A stretch of 64,000 nt of DNA, taken from Antedon bifida (Eukaryota; Echinodermata; Crinoidea; Comatulida; Antedonidae). Made by a program: the position numbers and the translations under genes. The DNA lies in assembly GCA_963402885.1 (NCBI GenBank), contig OY727094.1:36210501-36274500 (forward strand). The letters run 5' to 3'. The notes beneath the pieces are model-generated. The model had not been told where the DNA came from. It made no database searches and was given only the letters and a program-made list of their open reading frames with translations. This document shows, piece after piece, positions 1 through 12,720 of this stretch (within the stretch, counting starts at the first letter, position 1; every line of letters starts with the position of its first letter).

Positions 1-850
1 ATAACGAAACAGTAAAAAATCCTATATTTTACATTCGTGTGGCCATACGATGACGTCATAACATCCGAGAGGTAAAAATTCTGCATGAATTCATATCTAC
101 AATTTATCTTCTTGCATAATAAGTTAAAAAAATTGGGGGTCACCTTCGATCCTGAAGAGCTATAATAGATTCAAAATAGGCATATATTTGACAATATTTT
201 GTAACTTTTTTAACTAAAACGCGCGCAAATGTTATAAATCAACGTGTTCGTATGACGTCATTTTAATTTGAAATGATGTCAATCTTTTTTTAAATGACTA
301 GGAAAGGCTGGAAAATCACAATTCAAGAGAAAAAAACATGTTTTTCATGCTCCGTGCGCACCTTACGCGTAAAATTTTTCGCGCGCGTGGGAATTTTTTA
401 CATGCTCAAAATGTCATGATCAGCGTAGAAAGTTGATTAGAAATTAATTTTGCGCATTTTTAAATTTTAAATGCGCGTGCGCGCGTAACTTCTTGTGAAA
501 CATGTCATTTTTAATCCATAGAAAGTTTGCCCTTGATATGACTTAAATTTTTACCAAGTGTCAATACAAAATGACTTTTGGTTTATAATCTATGACCTAT
601 CATTGAAATTCATAAAATTGCGCGTAACTTACGCTGCGCGACTCTAACGTCATTAAAAATATGGAGGTGCACAACTTCAGGTAAATGTCCATATAATGAC
701 AAAGTTATACAAAAGATATATTCACAAGCAATAGGGGATATGCTGTAGACAAAAATCCGGGAAAGAAAGAAGAATAACAAAGAAGATGATGAAGAAAAAG
801 ATATTTACAATCACATGGGTTATCCTGCAACTAAGTTGCGGATAACCAAC
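1..850. repeat. CRE-rich interspersed repeat, partial unit
   Basis: This is the end of a ~1.5-1.6 kb repeat unit whose next copy starts at about 851. It is AT-rich with CpG islets (GCGCGC runs) and carries exact TGACGTCA palindromes at 51 and 253. Positions 1-632 recur, with no difference seen by eye, at 24208-24839. The unit ends in a hairpin at 818-847 (arms around GCAACT, core TTATCC, one bulged T). No coding potential is visible. It lies in what would be intron 3 of pelota (minus strand). The family is not recognised. Confidence 0.8.
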
Positions 851-2505
851 TAGATTTGAACTCGTCACTTTGACGAGTTCGGGTTATCCGCGCAAACGCA
901 ACATGCACATACGTTTAAAATATATGAACGCCGACAATTATTATACCATCTTATGACATGAATTAAATATGTTTACAGTGCTGAATTGTACCTATTTTGT
1001 AGCATACAGCATATTACAGTATTTACAGAATACATTGTATGTTATATACAGTGCAGCATAGACGAAATTTCGAGACCCATCTTTTAAATCCAATTATTAA
1101 CAAGATGACGTCATCAAATTGACATATAAAGATAACAATTTTTGAAGATAATTATCTAAATAATTACATTAATACAAATTTGAAGAATTTTGAGCACGTA
1201 AAAGTGAGATGCGCTCTCGTTTAAACGCAATGAACTTTTACGCAAGAGATGAAAATATGACTTTTTGAATTCAACTGGCCATATGATGACGTCACAACAT
1301 CTGTTTGGCAAAATATTCACATGAATTTGTATCTACAATCCAATAGCTTCCAGAAAACGTTTTAATCATGATTATCACTTTTTATTCTGACGAGTTATAA
1401 CAGATTGAAATTTACTGTAAAGATGAAAATAGGTGACCCACGTTATTTACATTTTTAGACATGATGACATCATAAAAATTAAAATATTTTTAACTCATGC
1501 GAAAGATAGTTGATTGACCTAGACAGTATTAAAATATATGAGGAAATGGAATACGTATAAGCGAGATGCGCTCTATTTAATGTAATGAGCAATAACGAAA
1601 CAGTCAAAAATCCAATATTTTACATTCGTGTGGCCATACGATGACGTCATAACATCCGAGGGGTAAAGATTCTGCATGAATTCATATCTACAACATATCT
1701 GCTTCTATATTAAATTAAAAAAATTGGGGGTAACGGTTGATCCTGAGGAGCTATAATAGATTCAAAATAGGCATAATTTTGACAAAATTTTGTCACTTTT
1801 GCAACTAAAGCGCGCGCAAATGGTCTAAATCAACGTGTTCGTATGACGTCATTTTAATTTGAAATGATGTAAATCTTTTTTAAAATGACTAAGAAAGGCT
1901 GTAAAATCATAATTCAAGAAAAAAACACATGATTTTCATGCTCCGTGCGCACCTTACGCGTAATTTTTTTCGCGCGCGTGGGAATTTTTGACATGTTTAA
2001 ATTGTCATGATCAGCGTAGAAAGTTGATTAGAAATTAATTTTGCGCATTTTAAAATTTTAAATGCGCGTGCGCGCGTAACTTCTTGTAAAACATGCCATT
2101 TTTAATCCATAGAAAGTTCGCCCTTGATATGACTTAAATTTTCACCAAGTGTCAATACAAAATGACTTTTGGTTTATAATCTATGATCAATCATTAAAAT
2201 TCATAAAATCGCACGTAACTTACGCTGCGCGACTCTAACGTCATATAACGAAATTTCTTGCACATCTACAGCTACAGGTCAATCTTATGACAAAGTTATG
2301 CAATCTTATGTTGACCATAATTAGAGATACGCTGCGAACAAAATTCCGGGAAAGAAAGAAGAATAACAAAGAAGATGATGATGAAGATGAAAAAAAAGAT
2401 ATTTACAATCACAAGGGTTATCCGCAACTAAGTTGCGGATAACCAAAAATATTGATCTCATACAATTACAAGGAGTTATCCGCTTGGTATACCAAGCGGA
2501 TAACT
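851..2505. repeat. CRE-rich repeat, complete unit with terminal palindromes
   Basis: Second unit of the same repeat; 1591-2250 closely matches 1-660. It opens with a 10-bp-stem hairpin at 858-867/871-880 (arm GAACTCGTCA, loop CTT) and closes with a perfect 14-bp-arm hairpin at 2416-2429/2431-2444 with a one-base loop. A separate perfect 32-bp palindrome follows at 2474-2505. Exact TGACGTCA sites occur at 1106, 1287, 1642 and 1844. No open reading frame is convincing. The structure suggests a non-autonomous mobile element with palindromic ends, but no known superfamily was identified. Confidence 0.75.
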
Positions 2506-2748
2506 AATTATGCAATAAAACATGATAATAACTGCATTTCAAGGACAATACATTTGAAAGTAAAATTGTAGAATCACAAGACAAGCATGTGAATATATCA
2601 AATGGTTTCAGTATCTTTTGAATCTAAAGTGTCTCACGCAATCAGTAGTATCATATTTTCATTTGATATCATCAAACAAATAAATAAAAGAAGATGTCCT
2701 TGTTGTTATTGTCATATGATTAAAATTTATCATTTTTATGTTACTAAC

Positions 2749-4409
2749 CAATTCTTTCTAGTGCTATGATATCCCAGCATTCTTTGGCAAGTGTGAATTT
2801 TCGGTTTAGTTCCAAATCTAACGTGTGATAAGCTCCCATCTGTGAAATGGTAATAATAATCTTTTATTAAATACAGTAATTCATGTATGTTCAAATGTAG
2901 GCACTGATTTACATCTTAAAATTAAAAAAAAAAATGTAACAGGACCTTTAAAATTTGTTGAGTGATGTGACGCAAAACTTTTTTTTATTTTGCTTTACCT
3001 TGACATACTGGTTTTCTTGTATATTTCTGCCTTTAACCCTTAACATGCAACCTTGTGTATCAAAGTCTATATCTTCAATTGAAATGGTCAAAGTGGTGCG
3101 AACACGGCTACTACTACTACTTCCTGTTGCCGATTCCGTTGTGACCTTCCGTACCGTTGTTGACCTCAAACTGTCACCAACACCGATAAGGTTGTATGCG
3201 TGCCACATGTCCTCAGCTTCAACTGGTATTAGGGTCACTTGACTGAAAAATAAAAACATAAAGGGGTCAAACATGGTTTATTTTAGCGCGACAAGACTAA
3301 TAATATTATTAGTTAATACATATCAAGGAATATTAAGATCATGGCGAAAGTTGCGCACCATGAATTTGGGCGTTTCATAATAACTGACGACCGAAAAACA
3401 AGTGAAGTCCATCCACAAGGCTTGGATTTGTGAAGGGCATCTGGTAAACCAACAGAGAGAGAATTAATTGATAATAGGTCTAGCAAGTACTGTACTGTAA
3501 GCTAGTATAATATACTACAAGCCTAGCTAGCCAGGTAGGTAGGGAGTTGTAAAAGGGAAAAATAACTCCTATTAATATTATGACGGTGTGAGTTAAATCG
3601 GTCGCGGCCTGCCTGTCTAACTAACTAAACTACCTAGGCCTAGTTAGTACTACTAGAGGGGGAACAGACGATCGGGACCACGGACGATCGGGCCCAAGAC
3701 GATCGGGCCCAGAAAACGTGGTCCCGATCGTCTTTAGCGTTGGGCCCGATCGTCATACCAGTTGGGCCCGATCGTCCAGTGTTTTCAGAACCATGTTGGG
3801 TCCGATCGTCTTACCAGTTGGTCCCGATCGTCTTAGCGTTGGCCCCGATAGTCGTTTGTGTTATATAAAATAATGTGCCACATTTCATCATTTTTAATTC
3901 CTACTGCTAGTGTCAACGTGCTTTTCTTGCGTAATTAAGATTTTAATTAAAAAGGTTAATTAGATTTTTTTCTGATTTTATCATAATTTTCCCCTAATTA
4001 ACACTACTGGTTTTAAGAATTTCTTACCAATACTCTCGATTTATGAATAAATGTGATTGATTTGATTGTTATTATTGTGTTGTTTGTATTCGCGTATTTA
4101 TTTTTTAAAATTTTCTGAGAATGTTTTGGGCCCGATCGTCTTGTTTGTTGGGCCCGATCGTCTGGACCCGATCGTCTCTGGGCCCGATCGTCTTTCACCC
4201 TTGATGGGCCCGATCGTCTCACGATTTGGGCCCGATCGTCTTGAAGTGGGCCCGATCGTCCGTGGTCCCGATCGTCTGATAACCCTACTAGAGAAGGCCT
4301 AGTTATGCCCGGGCCTAATAAGCTAGGCCAATTTAGTGGTTTCATTTGAATGTCCAGGTACAACTTACCCCGATCCATCCTTTTCTACCTCTTTACTAAC
4401 AAGTTTCAT
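2749..4409 (-). CDS. PELO: Pelota, exons 1-3 (N-terminal domain)
   Basis: Pelota (Dom34) is a cytoplasmic eRF1-like protein that, with HBS1, splits stalled ribosomes in no-go and non-stop mRNA decay. Three minus-strand exons are visible: 4369-4409 (start [14 protein letters not shown]), 2999-3242 ([18 protein letters not shown], then [13 protein letters not shown] and RVRTTLTI) and 2749-2839 ([20 protein letters not shown], then [10 protein letters not shown]). All junctions have GT donors and AG acceptors and the phases agree. They encode residues 1-125, the Sm-like N-terminal domain, closely matching animal pelota. The next exon should lie at lower coordinates, but only repeat is seen there to the window edge. 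A phase-compatible exon 4 lies at 21461-21685 instead. A transposon ends only 160 bp upstream of the start codon. Confidence 0.93.
3667..4276. repeat. GGGCCCGATCGTC-array element in pelota intron 1
   Basis: About 17 copies of a ~13-bp motif, consensus GGGCCCGATCGTC, lie in two clusters (3667-3855 and 4125-4276) separated by ~270 bp of AT-rich DNA. The first three copies (3667-3713) are in opposite orientation to the rest, so the element begins and ends with inverted motif arrays. Spacers are irregular (2 to ~25 bp), unlike a satellite or CRISPR array. A sister element with GGGCCGAATCGTC lies at 48276-48804. It is probably a non-autonomous DNA transposon with repeated subterminal binding sites; the family is not recognised. 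It lies wholly inside pelota intron 1. Confidence 0.8.
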
Positions 4410-4569
4410 GCTTTTTTCTTTATTTTGAAAAATCAGAGAAAGTTTCGAGGATGATCATAATTATTCATAGCATATCGAGGAGGGGATCGGAGGCTCTAGC
4501 ATGCAGCATGCAGCTAGCCGGCGGCCAGCAGCAAAATATGATGTTTGTTGTGTAGGTGGCGCTAATTAC
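4410..4569 (-). promoter_or_regulatory. Residual pelota upstream region
   Basis: Only 160 bp separate the pelota start codon from the left end of the transposon at 4570. It includes a CATGCAGCATGCAG motif pair near 4500-4512 and the hexamer AATTAC at 4564-4569, which recurs at 34226-34231 beyond the far end of the inverted copy. No TATA box is obvious. Calling this a promoter is inference from position. Confidence 0.35.
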
Positions 4570-5540
4570 TATGGAAAGCCAAACCCGCCAAAAATACATA
4601 ATACATACCATCCACCAATAATTAATTCGTACAAAATTCAAACCATCCAATATTATCTCATGCAGTTCAATGAAAACTTAAACCATTCACCTAGTATCTA
4701 CACCATCCAATATAATGTGTGACCATCTATCACTAGCCCAAACGACAATACGCCGAACAAACTACCCATAACACAAACCATCTAAAGAATGTTGAGCCCA
4801 GGCAGCAATAATTGAATTAATCTAACGTTAATACAAGTATATATTAGTCAACTCATTTATCAACATTTCATGTAGTTCATGAACATTTCAAACAAAGCAT
4901 CTTAATTATAGTTCATCGAATTCTAATTCTAATACATTGCCTGTTTTATACACCGTTCGTCTGGTCAACAGTTGAAACAACTGTTTTGCACACGATACGC
5001 CCGTTCGTGAGTTCAAACCATGATATTTGAAGCATCGACTTTCCAAACAGCGATTTTTCGCACCGAACGTATTTTCTTGAGTTAAAGTGGTTGCATTTCA
5101 ATCACTTACTTTTGATTGGCCAGTATTACACACCGTTCGCTTGTTCGTGATTTCAAACCATGATATTTGAAGCATCGACTTTCCAAACGGCGATTTTTCG
5201 CACCGAACGTATTTTCTTGAGTTAAAGTGGTTGCATTTCAATCACCTACTTTCGATTGGCCAGTATTACACACCGTTCGCTTGTTCGTGATTTCATGTGA
5301 TAACATTTCATTCGACAACTTTTCAAACGTTAGCTTTTGGCTCCGCTTACGTATATATCAGTTGATATACTATTTTTTAATTTTCATACTTTCCATACAT
5401 CAGTTTTGTACATCATTCGCATTTACGCATGTAAAGTGTATTTATTCCACTCGACAAGTTTTAAAACGGTAGTTTTTGTTTTATTGTTTAATTGTAACTG
5501 TTGGCGCCGATTTTATATTGGGGTGGGGGGGGGGGGGGGG
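4570..5540 (+). repeat. Left terminal inverted repeat, copy 1
   Basis: Inverted complement of 13566-14683. It contains two copies of a 140-bp tandem subrepeat (TGATATTTGA at 5021 and 5161), against three copies in the right TIR and three at 33351-33785. The inner edge is a G-homopolymer (5526-5540) next to TTGGCGCCGA. Confidence 0.88.
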
Positions 5541-5792
5541 AGGTGTTCGGTACTGAATGTGAACAGTACACATTTTTAAATATGGTACCTCTACATGTCC
5601 GGAAATTACACTCTCTCAAAAAGGGGTTTTTTTTTCCGTAGTGTGTAATATTAAATCAACCACAACCACAACCGTAAGATGAGAACATTTTAGGAACAAT
5701 GGACATGTTATGCCCTGAAATTGTACTCATTAAAAATATTCCAGCTAGAATAAAATGTATAGTCCCCTCTCATATTCCCAAAAGTCTTTAAC

Positions 5793-8596
5793 ATGGCGTA
5801 TGTTCCTATTGCTATTGCTTTGCAAGAAATCTGTCAAACACTTGAACAGTATGTGAATGGTAACATTGATAGAAATCTATTAATGCCACTCCCAATGCGA
5901 CTGGAGGTTATTATCGAAACGATAATCGGGCATGAAAATATCCGGTTAGAGGTAATCGATAATCTTGTAGCGAGTAAAAGAGCGATAGAAGAAGTCATTG
6001 GCCCAGGCCAGGTAGGAGACGAACATCCCACTACGGACTCTGCCATGATTCACACTGGCAGACCAGGACGGGCAAGATTTGTGATCGGGCGTAGTCAGCT
6101 GCAGTTCTTTGTGGGTGCGTATTATTTTTAGGCCTCCTAGGTTTTGGGCCTAGGCCTATGTATCATTATCTACTTTAATTATTTCTTGTCTTTGGTAAAG
6201 TGGCTACCATCGAAGTAAGTAATTCATTCATTAAATTAAATTCGTGTTACGGAAGCCATCTTCTTCTTGAAGAGAGTGGCAAACAGTCGTAACCAGCCGA
6301 GCCTTAAAAACAATTATTTTTTGTTTTTTACGCTCGGCTGATCATGGTTGTTTATCATCTTTGTAAGATAGTAGCACGAACATAGTGTGTTTAATACAAA
6401 TTTAAAGTAGGCCTAACGACCTTTACTTTTATGTGAAACAAATTTTGTAATTTAAATATTAATATATTGCATGACAAAAGGTAGGTAGGTTGCATGATAG
6501 GTAGGCCTACTGTATTATTTTTTTAAAAATTATTATGAGGCTCTTGCAATAATAAGCATGTAGAGTCTTTTTTCTCTCGAAAATATTACCTTACAGTACA
6601 GTACTTTGAATTATTTCTTAGAATTTTCTAGCCAATATATTATCCAATTCCCATATAACAATTTAGTATTAATAATGAACAAAATTTGGTGTTTTTGTAA
6701 ACCTAATATTTTACTTTACGTTCAGTCTTCTCTCCATAGTCAGTTATTTTCATTTACTTCGTAGACAACAACTTTACTGTTCAGGACATGAGTAAAATGT
6801 TTTCTGTAAGTAAAAGAACGATAGAAAGGAGGCTACAAGAATACAACATGACAACAAGAAACTACACAGATATTTCTTCCGAGTTTCTAGACGCGCGTAT
6901 TGGCATGATAACCATGAATTTTCCAAGATCAGGTAGGTATTTAAAATATACAGAATGGCTTGTTTTGTTACGCGACGGACTTTAGAATAGAAGAAGTACT
7001 CCTTCGACATGATAAGCATACAAAATAAGGATTATTTTTTGAAAGGTTGGGTTAGATACGATGATCGCATCATTTATTGATGGGATGGGATTCTTTCTAA
7101 ATGATAGAGTAGTACCACTGTTTGTAGCGGTAGCTATTTGCATAGTTTGCTTATTTGTTTTTCTTTATTCATCATTTCATCTTAACACTAGGACTTAAGT
7201 CAATTGAGGCTCATTTGATGAAAGACGGCATACGAGTACGAAGAGAAGCATTGCGAGATTCTGTCAAAAGGGTTGATCCCGTTGGGCGTCATTTGCGGTC
7301 TCTGCGTTGCATACGCAGACGAGTTTATTCAGTGCCATCTCCGTTGGCTCTGTGGCACATAGACGGGAATCATAAACTAATAAAGTAGGTCTACACGTTT
7401 ATGATATGTTATGATCAAAACAGATTCGTAGGCAACCCGACGCAGATATGAAAAATGATAATGTAAATGTAAGAAATTTACATTTTATGATACAATAACA
7501 TAAAAGTATTTTCAGTTTCCTTTATAATTGTCGTATGTTTGATTCTACAGATGGAGGTGTGTGATTCATGGAGGTATTGATGGTTATAGTAGAGCGATAG
7601 TGTACCTAAAACTCAGTACAAATAACAGGGCATGCACGGTTCTAACTTGTTTCCAGGAAGCTGTCAGAAAATGGGGATTGCCGTCGAGGGTGAGAGCGGA
7701 CAAGGGGATCGAAAATGTTGATGTGGCTCGCTTAATGTTGAACCACCCTTCTAGAGGACCAGGCAGAGGTAGTTTTATTACTGGAAAAAGTGTTCATAAC
7801 AGCAGGATTGAAAGATTGTGGAGAGATGTATTTGAGGCTGTTATATGTTCCTGGCGCACATTCTTTAGCAGTTTGGAAACCATGGGTTGTTTGGACCCAG
7901 ATAACGAGGCGCATATTTTTATTTTACATTTCATTTATGTACCCATTATTAATAGTATGTTGATGGATTTCCAACTGATGTGGAACAACCACAAACTGCG
8001 GACCGAGCACAACAAAACCCCAAATCAATTGTTCATAATGGGTATACAAAATATTGCATCCGATGCAAGCATCATAGCGTCTGAGTACTTTGAAGCCATA
8101 CCAGAGGTAACGTGGAGTTGTATAAATTAAAGTAATAAATAAAACCTTCATTTTATACGGTATTCTTGGATTTAGAATGTAAGGCGAACGGATGTTCGTA
8201 TAATTTGTTTGTCGTAACAACTACGTTATTATAAACCTGTAACAAAAACTGTTTTAAAAATAGTCTCCCCGACACACACATTATACGTGAGAAACTACTT
8301 GTATAGTTAGCTGTTACCGTACACATTTTAATTTTACCGTGTCTTGTGTGATCTACCTAATCTTCTTTCATTATTTTGGCTTATTGTAGGAAAGTGTTCA
8401 GCAGTATGGTATAGATCCAAACTCACCCCTTCCAGAAGAAAATGATGGTATAGTTGTCCCTGACACTGCCTGTCCAATGAATGATGAACAACTCTCTTTA
8501 TTTAAGGATGAAATAGACAATGCGCTAAATAATGCAGTTGATATTTGGGATGCAACTCCTTATTTACGAGGCTTAGATATTGTTTCTGAATTTTGA
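5793..8596 (+). CDS. DDE integrase-type transposase, five exons, copy 1
   Basis: Spliced exons 5793-6110, 6785-6932, 7192-7384, 7551-8106 and 8390-8596 give an uninterrupted 473-residue protein with GT/AG borders and matching phases. Residues ~107-125 ([14 protein letters not shown]) look like a helix-turn-helix for DNA binding. The core is a retroviral-integrase (rve) fold: WHIDG (Asp213), DKGIEN (Asp270) and RIERLW (Glu307), a D-D-36-E triad at normal spacing. The segment after it ([17 protein letters not shown]) is typical of this integrase group. An acidic tail follows (exon 5). It would cut and join the transposon ends in the nucleus. It is identical in translation to the copy at 30064-32867 and looks competent. 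The start ATG is the first in frame; an upstream exon is possible. Confidence 0.88.
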
Positions 8597-9397
8597 TGAG
8601 TAATAATGACTATTGTGAATGTTTAAAATAGAAAATTATCATAATGCATATATTAATAATTTGGTTGGCATTTACACTTTAGTATTGGAAATCAGGCTGT
8701 GTGAATATCGATTGTTTTGAAAAACAACTTATTCTCAAATGAATGTTAATGTTTTTATTAGTTAATTATATAGGCCTAAAAATAGCTGTGTAGATTGGGG
8801 ATAGAGAGAGAGAGCATGTTGCACAATTTTACTGATTGGTGTATTTAATGACTGCCTTAATTGTTAATTAACAACAAGTTTCTTTAATTGTTAAAGAAAA
8901 ACGTTTATTGCCATTAAATTGAAAAGGTTATTATATGTCCTAAAATCAATACCGTAGTCAACATATGATTTGCTTTAACATTTTTTCTACTGATGTGTAA
9001 ACTAAATATGTTTGTTGAAAATAATGTTGTACTTAATGTTTCAAGAACTGCCGACACTAAAATGTTTAGAATCAAATATTATATTTCATTTATTTAGATC
9101 TACCCTGTACAGGGGGTTTAAGAACTGGTATGCCTAATGTTTAAAACGGAAATAATATGAAAACGTATTAGCTCATAACAACCCTTTCAACCATCGCTCA
9201 TCTTTTTCTGTCATATATCTTTCCGTTATGTAAATACAAATTACCACCACTCTTTCTCAACGGTCACCTCCTCTATCCACTCTCCATGTCCTAAATTGAA
9301 GCATTATGGATTTTGCTCTGTGATTGAACCAACCCATATCTACAGTAGAAAACTTTATTTAAAGTATGTCACTTGCTTTGTTCTGACCCACTTAGGT

Positions 9398-12219
9398 CTA
9401 CACATTACCAAAAAACTGTTGAGAAAATGCCAAATCATACATATTGAACAGTGTGTCTTTTGGCGGCAGACTGCATGTTAAACCTGGCCGTGGAAGTTGC
9501 ATACTGTTAATACACGTGTTGGCAGACGGGAGAAAAGAACCTGCTGTTTCTGTAAATACTATTTGTGGATGGAGAACAAAACCCAACACTGGTTCTTCAT
9601 CCGTTCCGGTCACAAACTGCAACAGATGACCAAGCGTCAGGTGACCTCTTCTACCACCTATGAAAAAGAGAGGTAAAAGTCAAAACAAATCAAGTCATAA
9701 CAAAACCCTTTTAGCCATCGCATCAGTAAGTGACTTGGCTTAAATGCTTTGAATAGTTTTAACACTGCATGTTCTGATATGAATTAAAAGTAATGAGGTT
9801 TAAGAAAATTTGAAAAATGTCGGAGTAAAGCGAATTTATTTTGGTATATTACGGTTATTGCTCTTTTTTGCCATTTTAGACACTGTTATTATATGGTTTG
9901 CGACGGCAACAACAAATACTTCACTTGTATAGCGGACACATCCACTACAAGTGTGCTCAATGCAATATTCCTTTATTGTTTGTTTATTGTTTTCCACACA
10001 TAATAAACTTAAAGTTAAATTGTACTAAACGAAAAGTGACTTCAGAAATACACATAAATAAAAAAGGGTAAGTGTGTGGAAGCCAAAATAAGCTTGAGAA
10101 CTTTAGGGCATGGCCACCGGTTAAAATAAGGGTTTAAACAAATAATGGATTGCATTATGCTACAGTAGGGCAGAAAAAGTAAAATATACGAACAGACAGT
10201 CTGTGTTTTTCTATAACTTATAACTTACTAGCAACCTCTCTGACGTAGTCCAGAAATCGGGCATATACAGAACTTTCAAATATCTTAGTGTTTGAGCCAT
10301 CGCTGCCTTTAAAAGATGGCTTCAACAATTCTTTCATCTTTTTTACAGATAATAGTGCTGCAGGGCTGGGTCGAAAAAGATGAACAAATGTTGGTATGTG
10401 ACAACAAAGCTATAGAAAATAATTAGATAAAATGGTAGACAAGTGAATTGAATTTACAATTTTCAGTTGATCATTGAACGCATTACATTATTGTTTCGAG
10501 CAGAGATGAAGCATTATAGTGATTGGATCTGACGTATGCATATCATTACCAATACTACTTTCTTCTCTTTCACAGGTAATTACCATGCAATATTTGATGT
10601 GCACTTTCATGTTCTTCATGGAAATGTCGGCCCTACAATTTAAACATTTTTCTCGGGCTTCCACTAATGGTATTTCTCCTCCGGTATATCCCGCTGCAAT
10701 GGGCGAATGTATAATTTTCCAGAACCAAATGTTCTAAGGTCTTGAACTTTACATGGCCCGTAATGGACAACAGTCAGTTTTTTGCGATCACCTTCCTTTG
10801 CCATTGTTATCTCAAACCCTCCGCAATTTGCAATTAGCAACGGAAATGTTCTACAAAAACAAATTAAAAATAAATATGTAGAATTTTGTTCTCATTTGCA
10901 AAATGTCATAAGCATCATCATCATAGTTGATTATTTTCTCTTTAACAAACAGTATTTTGGCAAAATCACCACAGAAAACATTTCGATGTGAAAACATTAG
11001 AAAAATTATCTTACTTAAATACCAGGTTGCAAAAATCGTCTTGATTGCCTTCCGCTGGAAACACAATTTTCTTCTCGCCATAGCCGTTATCTTTCAGTTT
11101 CCGACGTTGGGCTACAGTAGGAACAGTTTCCATTTTGTGTTCCATGAGGCATACTAAAAATCTTGTCAATGTTCTTCCTAACAAAGGATAAAACATCTTA
11201 TAAAAACCATCTTTTATTAATATTAATAATCATTTCGGTCAATTAAGAAGATAAGACCTCCTTGTATTATTATTAGGCATGTTTTTGATTATTTTTGGTT
11301 AAATAGCAAATTTTGTTACATGGGCTAATTGTTGGAGGTTATCAAATATACAGATATGTTAGGAATTACATAACATCGTTATTCTTTTTATTATATGTTT
11401 AATAAAACTGTTAACATTTCAACTTTATATAAAAAATATACACCAATAAACCTGATTGGCAGTATTATCCGAACTCAACTATAACATGACGTAATAACTG
11501 TACCGACCTAAATACATTACACACGACAGCTTCTAAACTCTCATTGTGAAAATACAATTAAAATTGATGCGATAAAACAATTACCATCGTACCTTTTCCA
11601 GATGCTTTACTACTGGTACTGTTGTTGCTATGACCCCTGTTATATGGGGTTTGTCTCTGAAATAATATTATATGTACACAGTGATAAAAACTCGTTCAAA
11701 ATGTTAATTTTACTTGTAATACAAAAAATATATGATGTTTTACTGAACGGCCAGGTAAGTCTCCAACAAAATTAATAAAAATGTGATGGACAACATGTTA
11801 AAATGTGGCACCATTGTATTGAAAATTATTTAAACTGGATTGGTACAGGCTTGGAGCCACTTAATAAGCTATCTATCGGTACAATAGTAAACTATTCGGG
11901 TGCCAAGAAGAAGGGGGTTTAGTAACATGATGCAACTTACATAATTTCGATTGAACAGTCGTCTGTGTTCACTCGCAATACTTTGGTCTATGCTAGGCGT
12001 ACTGCTGGTGCTAGCACTGGAACTCAACGTAGATCTACTACTACTTCTGCTACTACTAGGCCTACTAGTACTAGCAGCATGACTAGTGGTTGTAGTAGTG
12101 CTACTAGTAGTACTAAGCTCACTACTACTATTGGAAATGGTAGCAGGCGAAGGAGTGTTTGTGATAGAATTTGCTAACCCCTGCAGCACCTGCAAAACAC
12201 TACGTAAATCATCTGACAT
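9398..12219 (-). pseudogene. UBZ/HECT E3-ligase-like gene, copy 1 (frameshifted)
   Basis: Mirror image of the gene at 26441-29262 (coordinates sum to 38660). Exons on the minus strand: about 12219-11941, 11656-11593, 11177-11015, 10850-10584, 10409-10229 and 9657-9398. The protein starts MSDDLRSVLQVLQGLANSI, continues with a Ser/Thr-rich stretch, and ends in a HECT C-lobe with the catalytic cysteine in ANTCINSMQLP. The fourth exon needs a frameshift (near 10665-10700) to pass from YIRPLQRDI into the zinc-finger segment, and most of the HECT N-lobe is absent. Damage is shared with copy 2, so it predates the duplication. Confidence 0.72.
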
Positions 12220-12659
12220 ACTGGATGATACCTGAAACGAATGAGTCCATACAACTTGTATTTACACTTTTTCACAATTTCACGTTAATTTATCACATTT
12301 TAAGTTTATATACTAGAAAATCAATATTATTCCTAGAGCCTAGGCCTATATGGTTTAGAGCTATTTGGCAAAATAAAAAATAATTGTTCAGTGGTAGGCT
12401 TCTGTACTATTTATTATTAATAAATACAACCATTGATTAAAATATCGGTCTACGCACAATCGGAGGTTTATATATAATTAATTTAATATAAGTAGGCCTA
12501 GGCTAGGCCTATGTGTAATAAATATTATATTATAGCTGGATAATTCCTATAATTAGTAATTTCAGCTACAAAATCCAGGTTCCAATCCTGGTCACCACTC
12601 ATGGCACTAATTGTAGCTTTTTATAAAATAATGATAATAATTCCAATATTAATAATTAT

Positions 12660-12720
12660 TAGGGCCTAGGCCTAGCCTAGAGGCTAGGCCTAGCTAGCCT
12701 AGGGCTAGGCCTATACTATT
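12660..12720. repeat. GGCCTAG palindrome cluster
   Basis: About 60 bp made almost wholly of overlapping AGGCCTAGGC, CTAGGC and GCTAGCCTA blocks, internally self-complementary. The mirror copy is at about 25945-26005. It is the densest occurrence of the TAGGCCTA motif scattered through the window. Confidence 0.7.

Noticed and set aside
2948-3274. Start codon at 3274 as the pelota N-terminus
   Set aside because: The residues before QVTLIP are intron; exon 1 with the conserved MKLV start is at 4369-4409 and splices in phase.
3667-4276. CRISPR-like array of short repeats
   Set aside because: Repeats are 13 bp with 2-25 bp irregular spacers, occur in both orientations and lie in an animal intron. 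The open frames across it (for example 4013-4378) are only translations of the motif.
4465-4722. Short open frames in the transposon end (also 14534-14791 and 34145-34342)
   Set aside because: They are the same TIR sequence read on either strand, with no conserved product.
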